DNA of 11,409 nucleotides from DATGIQ01 sp035295665 (lineage in GTDB: Bacteria > Planctomycetota > Planctomycetia > Gemmatales > Gemmataceae): positions 1 to 11,409 of the forward strand of contig DATGIQ010000139.1 in NCBI GenBank assembly GCA_035295665.1, written 5' to 3'. Position numbers and translations under genes: made by a program. Of the stretch, positions 7,329-11,409 are shown one piece after another (within the stretch, counting starts at the first letter, position 1; each line of letters opens with the position of its first letter). The notes below the pieces were generated by a model. It searched no databases. It worked only from the letters and a program-made list of their open reading frames with translations, and was not told the origin of the DNA.

Positions 7329-7784
7329 TTGTCACGTTTCCACACACTGCTCCACGGGCCAGGTTTCCTTGTTGTTTGCGTCGGCGTTGGTATCGCTCTG
7401 GTGGCTGGATGTGGCGATTCCAGCAGCAACCTCGTGCCGGTGGTCGGCAAGGTAATCGTAGACGGCAAGCCGCTCACGACGGGCACCGGCATCGTGAACT
7501 ATCGCCCCGAAAAAGGAAGTCTCAACCACAAAGAACCCGCCGCCAAAATCGAACCGGATGGGACGTATCGACTGACCACCGATGGGAAGGAAGGCGCCCC
7601 GCCCGGACGCTACCGTGTCCTGGTCGTGGACGTCGAAGAAATCGATCCGAAGAACGGCTTTCCTTACGGAAAGCGGCGATCGCATGTCAACTACAAATAC
7701 GGCGATCTGAAGACCACCGATTTGGTGATCGAGGTCGTGCCCTCGCCTGGACCGGGAGCTTACGACCTCAAGCTCAAGAAGTGA
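7329..7784 (+). CDS. Small transthyretin-like lipoprotein
   Basis: This is a 151-residue protein starting at TTG 7329, chosen because GGGAGGA is 6 bases upstream and the product then begins with a compact lipoprotein signal peptide. Earlier in-frame starts, back to 7197, would add 44 residues of unlikely sequence before it. The h-region is about residues 13-26 and the lipobox is V25-A26-G27-C28, so C28 should be lipidated. The mature part, with VVGKVIVDGKPL (38-49), PDGTYRLTT (76-84) and PPGRYRVLVVDV (91-102), resembles the small transthyretin-like / carboxypeptidase-regulatory-like beta-sandwich proteins that planctomycetes carry in large numbers. Their function is generally unknown. The gene is divergent from the phosphatase and its last 25 bases overlap the end of birA on the other strand. 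I assign no enzymatic role. Confidence 0.82.
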   Translation: MSRFHTLLHGPGFLVVCVGVGIALVAGCGDSSSNLVPVVGKVIVDGKPLTTGTGIVNYRPEKGSLNHKEPAAKIEPDGTYRLTTDGKEGAPPGRYRVLVVDVEEIDPKNGFPYGKRRSHVNYKYGDLKTTDLVIEVVPSPGPGAYDLKLKK

Positions 7785-8548
7785 CCGTCTGCGGTAACAT
7801 GGCGCACCGATTCCGGCAGGAGCCGAACAACTTCTCCAGAAGGCGTCTCCAGCGTCAATCCGTCCCAGGTCAGTTCCAGTAGCCGGCCATAATGAATGGC
7901 ATCGTGACATTCAACCCGCACATCCGCACCTTGCAGCCCGAGGCGATTTCGCCAACTCGACTGCAACGGATTGAGATCTCCTTGGCAGAGACGCCGAAAT
8001 TCATCATCAAGGTGACGAATCAGCAACCGGGCCACTTTTTGGTACGCGAAGGATTGACCCGTAAAGATGGCCAAGGATCCCGCTTGCGGTAAATTGGCGG
8101 CCGCGAAAGATTCGGTGCGCTGGTTCAGATTGAGGCCGATCCCCACTACCGTACCAGCCCCTTGCTCAATCAGAATGCCACAGACCTTGCGCTTCCGAAT
8201 CAGGACATCATTGGGCCATTTGATGGTGGGTTCCAGGGCGCTGGTCTGCAAAATGGTCTCGCACACCGCATTGGCGGCCCAGGCAGCGAGGATCACAGGA
8301 CGGCGCAATGCAGGCGGAGGAAACAAGACAAGGGAAAGAAGCACACCCAGGCCGCGCTGGCAGTGCCAAGACCGGCCGTGTTGTCCCCGGCCGGCCGTCT
8401 GTTCCTCGGCGAGAATCACGATTCCATCATTGGCACAGTCGGCTGCCAGCGCTGCGGCCTGGCTGTTTGTGCTGTCCACACAATCAAAGACCAGCACCCG
8501 TCGGCCGATGCGATCCGTATCGAGATGCCACTCTTCGCGATGGTTCAT
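7760..8548 (-). CDS. birA: Biotin--[acetyl-CoA-carboxylase] ligase, no DNA-binding domain
   Basis: This is a 262-residue protein that activates biotin to biotinyl-AMP and attaches it to the carrier domain of acetyl-CoA carboxylase and other biotin enzymes in the cytoplasm. Motifs in order: DSTNS (25-29), EEQTAGRGQHGRSW (48-61) for biotinyl-AMP binding, KWPND (110-114), the K121 of RKVCGILIE matching the conserved catalytic lysine, and GIGLNLN (136-142). The C-terminal SH3-like domain is at about 205-262. The N-terminal winged helix of the E. coli repressor type is absent, so this is a group I ligase that should not bind DNA. The ATG at 8548 has no visible Shine-Dalgarno. The gene follows nadC after 36 bases, which suggests co-transcription. 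Its stop lies inside the end of the convergent lipoprotein gene. Confidence 0.93.
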   Translation of the reverse strand: MNHREEWHLDTDRIGRRVLVFDCVDSTNSQAAALAADCANDGIVILAEEQTAGRGQHGRSWHCQRGLGVLLSLVLFPPPALRRPVILAAWAANAVCETILQTSALEPTIKWPNDVLIRKRKVCGILIEQGAGTVVGIGLNLNQRTESFAAANLPQAGSLAIFTGQSFAYQKVARLLIRHLDDEFRRLCQGDLNPLQSSWRNRLGLQGADVRVECHDAIHYGRLLELTWDGLTLETPSGEVVRLLPESVRHVTADGHFLSLRS

Positions 8549-8574
8549 GCGTGGGAGTGAATGGAAAGAACCGG

Positions 8575-8588
8575 GTAGGCAAGCCTAC
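8575..8588. other. Palindrome over the nadC stop codon
   Basis: GTAGGC-AA-GCCTAC is a perfect 6-bp inverted repeat that covers the nadC stop codon (8585-8587, TAG on the minus strand) in the short nadC-birA gap. As RNA it would form a 5-bp stem with a 4-base loop. No run of U follows on the minus strand, so it is not a standard terminator. It may affect nadC-birA read-through, or be chance. Confidence 0.35.
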
Positions 8589-9499
8589 GTTTTGCGTTTT
8601 GTCCGCTGCCGTTTTCCTTTGGGCATGGTTCGGTAGTCCAAAGCAATGTCCAGAGCGGGTGCCGAGTGCGTCAAGGCACCGACGCTGATGCGATCCACGC
8701 CAGTCCGGGCAATGTCGCGAACCGTTTCCAGCGTGATGCCGCCCGAAGCTTCGAGCAGAATACTCGGTGCCGCGGCATTGCGCCTCCGAACCGCCTCGCG
8801 GAGGAGATCCGGGGGCATGTTATCGAGCAGCACAATGTCCGGAGAACAATTCAAGGCCCGATCCAACTGGTCGAGGGAATCGACTTCAATCTCGACGGGT
8901 ACGGACTCGCCGACTTTATCCCGCGCCGCGGCGACGGCTTGCGCAATCCCTTCCCGGCCGATACCCAAAGCCTCCAGGTGGTTGTCCTTGATCAAAATTC
9001 CGTCAAAAAGCCCAAAGCGGTGGTTGTGTCCACCCCCTTGGCGGACGGCGTATTTTTCAAGCAGACGCCAGCCGGGCGTGGTCTTGCGCGTGTCCAGAAT
9101 TTGGGCCGGCAGTCCCGCAATCGCATCGACGTACTGTCGCGTCAACGATGCGATGCCGCTCAAATGTTGAAGAAAATTCAGAGCCATCCGCTCCGCGGCC
9201 AAGATGCCCGACATCGGACCGGCCACGTTTGCGAGCGGCTGGCCGGGTTGGACGAGCTTGCCATCCGCGATGTCCGCCACGGGCTGGAATTGTAGCCGGC
9301 AGTCGATGGCCGCCACAGCAATCTGCGCCGCGGGCAAGCCAGCCACGATGCCCTTCGCGCGGGCCACAAACGCCGCTTGACCTTCCATGCCTGCGGGAAT
9401 GACAGCAAGGCTGGTCAGATCACCCGCTGGCTCCAGGTCCTCTTCACGGGCAAGTTCGACCAGGCGACAGCACCAGTCCGTCTCGGCTCGTGTAAACAT
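8585..9499 (-). CDS. nadC: Nicotinate-nucleotide diphosphorylase (carboxylating), quinolinate phosphoribosyltransferase
   Basis: This is a 304-residue protein that joins quinolinate and PRPP to give nicotinate mononucleotide, CO2 and pyrophosphate in de novo NAD synthesis. The ATG at 9499 gives the usual family N-terminus (WCCRLVELAREEDLEPAGDLTS). An in-frame TTG at 9583 would add 28 unrelated residues. Key motifs are the ERMALNFLQHLSGIAS segment (103-118), DTRKTTPGWR (136-145), VRQGGGHNHRFGLFDGILIKDNH (from V152) with the substrate-binding Arg/His/Lys cluster, EIEVDS (203-208), LLDN (224-227), ASGGI (251-255) and ISVGALTHS (271-279). The protein ends in a very basic tail, PKGKRQRTKRKT (293-304), beyond the normal fold. 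birA follows 36 bases downstream; purQ ends 101 bases upstream. nadA and nadB are not in the window. Confidence 0.94.
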   Translation of the reverse strand: MFTRAETDWCCRLVELAREEDLEPAGDLTSLAVIPAGMEGQAAFVARAKGIVAGLPAAQIAVAAIDCRLQFQPVADIADGKLVQPGQPLANVAGPMSGILAAERMALNFLQHLSGIASLTRQYVDAIAGLPAQILDTRKTTPGWRLLEKYAVRQGGGHNHRFGLFDGILIKDNHLEALGIGREGIAQAVAAARDKVGESVPVEIEVDSLDQLDRALNCSPDIVLLDNMPPDLLREAVRRRNAAAPSILLEASGGITLETVRDIARTGVDRISVGALTHSAPALDIALDYRTMPKGKRQRTKRKT

Positions 9500-9574
9500 G
9501 AGGTCGGCTCGCCAAGTGCAAGCAGGGCGCGATGCGGGGGTCCTGCTACACCTTATCATCCCCGCAGCCGCCAC

Positions 9575-9594
9575 AATTTGCAAATTGCATTTGC
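9575..9594. promoter_or_regulatory. AT-rich palindromes between purQ and nadC
   Basis: AATTTGCAAATT (9575-9586) is a perfect 12-base palindrome. It overlaps a second inverted repeat, GCAAAT-TGC-ATTTGC (9580-9594). The site lies just downstream of purQ and about 80 bases upstream of the nadC start, in an otherwise GC-rich stretch. It could be a repressor site for nadC-birA or part of a weak purQ terminator. I cannot match it to a known operator. Confidence 0.35.
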
Positions 9595-9600
9595 CGTGGA

Positions 9601-10371
9601 TTAATCAAAAAATGATACCGCATTGCGGAAGAGCCGCAGGCCCTCTCCCTCCGCTGCCAGCCCCACCCGGGTCCATTGTGGATGCTGAGTGGGGAGGATA
9701 TGGCGTTCCGGGTGGGGCATCAACCCGAGCACATGGCCGGTCGCATCGCAAAGGCCCGCTACGTCTCCCTGCGAGCCGTTGGGGTTGATCGGATAGGGTC
9801 CGGGCTGTCCCCGACAATCGACGTACTGAAGGACAACCTGACCCGCCTGCTGGAGTCCCTTGAGGATCCAAGGCTGCCGGCAGATGAGTTTTCCTTCCCC
9901 ATGAGCTACGGGGAGGTAAAACCGTTCGTAACCGGTCAAGAACGGGCACTTGCCGGGCGTCGCTTGCAGGTAGACCCAGCGATCCTCCAACGTGCCGGAG
10001 TCATTGTTGGTCAGCGTGGCCAGGGGCCCGTCATCGTCAGGAGTGATGAGCAAGCCAGCTTTGAGAAGAGCCTGGAAGCCATTGCATATGCCGAGGATGA
10101 GATTGTTGGCGTCGCGGAAGCGGCGGAGTGTCTCGCCCAGGAAGTGGGACAGTTGGTTTGCCAGGATTTTCCCGGCGGCCACATCATCGCCGTAAGTAAA
10201 TCCTCCGGGGATAACCAGGATTTGAAAGCGGTGCAACAGCCTGGGCTGCTCGCGGAGGCGGTTGATGTGCAGACGCTCGGCAGCTGCGCCCGCCTGTTCG
10301 AGGGCAAATTGAGTCTCGTTGTCGCAGTTGGCTCCAGGTGCGCGGAGGATTAAGGCCCGAGGTTTGGCCAT
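9601..10371 (-). CDS. purQ: Phosphoribosylformylglycinamidine synthase subunit PurQ (glutaminase)
   Basis: This is a 256-residue class I glutamine amidotransferase. PurQ frees ammonia from glutamine for PurL in the fourth step of de novo purine synthesis, as part of the PurL-PurQ-PurS complex. Visible features: RAPGANCDNET (10-20) at the N-terminus, IPGGFTYGDD (54-63), the nucleophile elbow GICNGFQ (94-100) with C96, and HPE (220-222) giving catalytic H220 and E222. The ATG at 10371 fits the family start. A GTG at 10425 would add 18 residues with no matching sequence. At 256 residues it is longer than the roughly 227-residue B. subtilis form. purL and purS are not adjacent. Upstream lies a 614-base region shared with the divergently transcribed rRNA locus. 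Confidence 0.94.
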   Translation of the reverse strand: MAKPRALILRAPGANCDNETQFALEQAGAAAERLHINRLREQPRLLHRFQILVIPGGFTYGDDVAAGKILANQLSHFLGETLRRFRDANNLILGICNGFQALLKAGLLITPDDDGPLATLTNNDSGTLEDRWVYLQATPGKCPFLTGYERFYLPVAHGEGKLICRQPWILKGLQQAGQVVLQYVDCRGQPGPYPINPNGSQGDVAGLCDATGHVLGLMPHPERHILPTQHPQWTRVGLAAEGEGLRLFRNAVSFFD

Positions 10372-10560
10372 TTTTTCAGCCTGTCGGTTACCAGTTCCTT
10401 CTTGACGGGCTTGTGGAAGCCGCACATACTAGGGTGTTGTAGTGGAACGACGCACCCATCGCTAGTGTGGCCAGCGGGATTTGGCTGAGGATTATTCCTC
10501 AAGCACGGCCATATGGGGAGGCAGCGGGGGGGCGTATTTCCAAAATTTCATCAGGAACTC

Positions 10561-10590
10561 TTGACGGCCTACCGATCCCCTTCCTATACT
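10561..10590 (+). promoter_or_regulatory. rRNA operon promoter
   Basis: TTGACG (10561-10566) and TATACT (10585-10590) are separated by 18 bases; each matches 5 of 6 consensus positions. An A/T-rich stretch just upstream (about 10534-10555, TATTTCC..AAAATTTCATC) resembles an UP element. Transcription would begin near 10597, about 390 bases before mature 16S. Confidence 0.6.
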
Positions 10591-10636
10591 GATTAATGTC
10601 CTGGCCAAGCCAGGGCCTTCCAACACGGCAACAAGT

Positions 10637-10670
10637 GATATCGGTGAATCCTTTCGAGGTATCCGGTATC
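10637..10670 (+). other. rRNA leader stem-loop 1
   Basis: GATATCGG (10637-10644) pairs with CCGGTATC (10663-10670) as an 8-bp stem with one G-U pair. Inside it CCT-TTCG-AGG forms a smaller hairpin with a UUCG tetraloop. It lies upstream of the boxA-like site, where boxB-type hairpins are often found in rRNA leaders. Confidence 0.5.
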
Positions 10671-10734
10671 TAACTTAACGATCGGCGCGTTGATCCGCGA
10701 AAGGGAGAGGCGAGCCGTGGGCCGTGTATTTGTT

Positions 10735-10749
10735 TGATCTTTGACAATT
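10735..10749 (+). promoter_or_regulatory. boxA-like antitermination site of the rRNA leader
   Basis: TGATCTTTGACAATT matches E. coli rrn boxA (TGCTCTTTAACAATT) at 13 of 15 positions. boxA RNA binds NusB-NusE and protects rRNA transcription from Rho. Its place between promoter and 16S fits that role. The TTGACA inside it is therefore better read as boxA than as a -35 box; no good -10 follows it. Confidence 0.6.
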
Positions 10750-10813
10750 CGGTAGCACCTACAAGCCAAAACGAGGGATGTGGAGCGCCTTACGGCGTGA
10801 CACATGAACTCGT

Positions 10814-10833
10814 TGCAATGAGGAATCATTGCA
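10814..10833 (+). other. rRNA leader stem-loop 2 with GGAA tetraloop
   Basis: TGCAATGA (10814-10821) and TCATTGCA (10826-10833) form a perfect 8-bp stem closed by GGAA, a GNRA-type tetraloop. It lies in the 16S leader, downstream of boxA. Confidence 0.55.
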
Positions 10834-10840
10834 GAGCAGT

Positions 10841-10883
10841 TCTTTGAGTCGTGCCGCAAGGCGATCATCAGACTTTTCAAAGA
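10841..10883 (+). other. rRNA leader stem-loop 3
   Basis: TCTTTGA (10841-10847) is complementary to TCAAAGA (10877-10883). Inside the loop GCC-GCAA-GGC (10853-10862) forms a short hairpin with another GNRA tetraloop. The left arm also resembles the core of boxA, so pairing could compete with factor binding. Confidence 0.4.
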
Positions 10884-10934
10884 GCGATTACGGACCCACA
10901 GAGGATTTCTTAGCAATCCGCTGTGAGGAAAGTG

Positions 10935-10974
10935 CCCGTCGGTGTGCCGATCCTAGATCGGCAAGCCAGACGGG
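10935..10974 (+). other. Stem-loop just before mature 16S rRNA
   Basis: CCCGTC (10935-10940) pairs with GACGGG (10969-10974), enclosing a perfect 7-bp inner stem GCCGATC-CTA-GATCGGC (10946-10962). It ends about 11 bases before the inferred 16S 5' end, so it may take part in 5' processing of the precursor. Confidence 0.55.
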
Positions 10975-10985
10975 AACGCTAAAAA

Positions 10986-11409
10986 TTATTGAAGGGTTTG
11001 ATCCTGGCTCAGAACGAACGTTGGCGGCGTGGATTAGGCATGCAAGTCGAACGAGAACCCGGGGGCAACTCTGGGGGAAAGTGGCGAAAGGGGCAGTAAT
11101 GCGTGGGTAACCTACCCCCGGGACGGGGATAGCCATCCTAACGGATGGGTAATACTCGGCGAAGTAGCGAAGGCGCCTGTCTTTGCTACGAAAGGATTTA
11201 TCGCCTGGGGAGGGGCTCACGTGATATTAGCTAGTTGGTGGGGTAACGGCCTACCAAGGCTCAGATGTCTAGCGGGTGTGAGAGCACGACCCGCGCCACT
11301 GGCACTGAGACACTGGCCAGACTCCTACGGGAGGCTGCAGTCGAGGATCTTCGGCAATGGGCGCAAGCCTGACCGAGCGACGCCGCGTGCGCGATGAAGG
11401 CCTTCGGGT
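10986..11409 (+). rRNA. rrs: 16S ribosomal RNA, 5' part (cut by window edge)
   Basis: The first 424 bases or so of 16S rRNA are present. The 5' end is set by aligning TTGAAGGGTTTGATCCTGGC with the start of E. coli 16S, so it is accurate to a few bases. Landmarks: the 27F site near 10994-11013, GCATGCAAGTCGAACG, the conserved TAGCTAGTTGGTGGGGTAA segment near 11228, and ACTCCTACGGGAGGCTGC (11321-11338), equivalent to E. coli 338-355. The text after it (AGTCGAGGATCTTCGGCAAT, then GACCGAGCGACGCCGCGTG) is of the planctomycete, probably Gemmata-group, type. The rest of 16S, and whether 23S and 5S follow, lies outside the window. Confidence 0.97.

Larger units (their letters stand above)
10372..10985. 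other. Long non-coding region between purQ and 16S rRNA
   Basis: No credible protein gene is present in these 614 bases. The left part (10372-10560) should hold the purQ promoter, which I cannot place with confidence. It also holds a small hairpin, GGCTT-GTGG-AAGCC (10408-10421), in the likely purQ leader and an inverted repeat TGAGGA-TTAT-TCCTCA (10486-10501). The right part holds the rRNA promoter and a transcribed leader of nearly 390 bases with several stem-loops and a boxA-like site, listed separately. Confidence 0.7.

Noticed and set aside
7058..7492. N-terminal extension of the phosphatase to 7492
   Set aside because: It would cover the divergent promoter region and the lipoprotein start and hide the signal peptide; ATG 7057 has AAGGA upstream.
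7190..7882. A 230-codon plus-strand frame overlapping the lipoprotein gene
   Set aside because: It has Arg-rich low-quality sequence with no domain. The lipoprotein frame has the signal peptide and ribosome site.
9676..10353. A 225-codon plus-strand frame
   Set aside because: It is antisense to purQ, which has its full catalytic triad.
10741..10765. TTGACA (10741) with TACAAG as a second rRNA promoter
   Set aside because: The spacing is only 13 bases, and TTGACA is explained by the boxA-like site around it.
10593..11220. Open frames on both strands in the rRNA leader and 16S gene
   Set aside because: They overlap non-coding rRNA sequence and have no protein-like features.

Overview
The window most likely comes from a planctomycete of the Gemmata group (Gemmataceae). 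The best evidence is the 16S rRNA fragment at the right edge. It has planctomycete-style sequence (GAACGAACGTTGGCGGCGTG near the 5' end, and GGAGGCTGCAGTCGAG in place of the usual GGAGGCAGCAGTGGGG). The protein genes agree: a Tat-exported Gfo/Idh/MocA oxidoreductase, a secreted FG-GAP/VCBS repeat protein, a small transthyretin-like lipoprotein, a TPR protein, GC-rich codon use and several genes with weak or no Shine-Dalgarno sequence. The species cannot be named from this sequence.

Layout from left to right. (1) 1-1693, minus: a secreted FG-GAP/VCBS repeat protein with 11 calcium-loop repeats, running off the left edge. (2) 1963-3261, plus: a Tat-signal Gfo/Idh/MocA oxidoreductase, divergent from (1). 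(3) 3458-4426, plus: a five-TPR protein behind a good sigma-70-like promoter. (4) 4477-5196, minus: a PmtA/OlsG-like lipid N-methyltransferase, convergent with the TPR gene. (5) 5297-7057, minus: a secreted PafA-like alkaline phosphatase with all expected active-site residues. (6) 7329-7784, plus: a small lipoprotein with a TTG start, divergent from (5). (7) 7760-8548, minus: birA, overlapping the end of the lipoprotein gene by 25 bases. (8) 8585-9499, minus: nadC, directly upstream of birA. (9) 9601-10371, minus: purQ. (10) About 10560-10985: an rRNA promoter and structured leader with a boxA-like antitermination site. (11) 10986 to the right edge: the 5' part of the 16S rRNA.

The minus-strand block purQ-nadC-birA is cofactor and nucleotide housekeeping: purine synthesis, NAD synthesis and biotin attachment. 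nadC and birA are close enough to be co-transcribed. The left half is dominated by envelope or exported products: repeat protein, Tat oxidoreductase, lipid methyltransferase, phosphatase and lipoprotein. I see no mobile element, CRISPR array, tRNA, toxin-antitoxin pair or defence locus, and nothing here proves a new multi-gene system. The points most worth a second look are the methyltransferase as a possible ornithine-lipid or phospholipid methylase, the rRNA leader with its own local hairpins, and the 16S probe-site variant.
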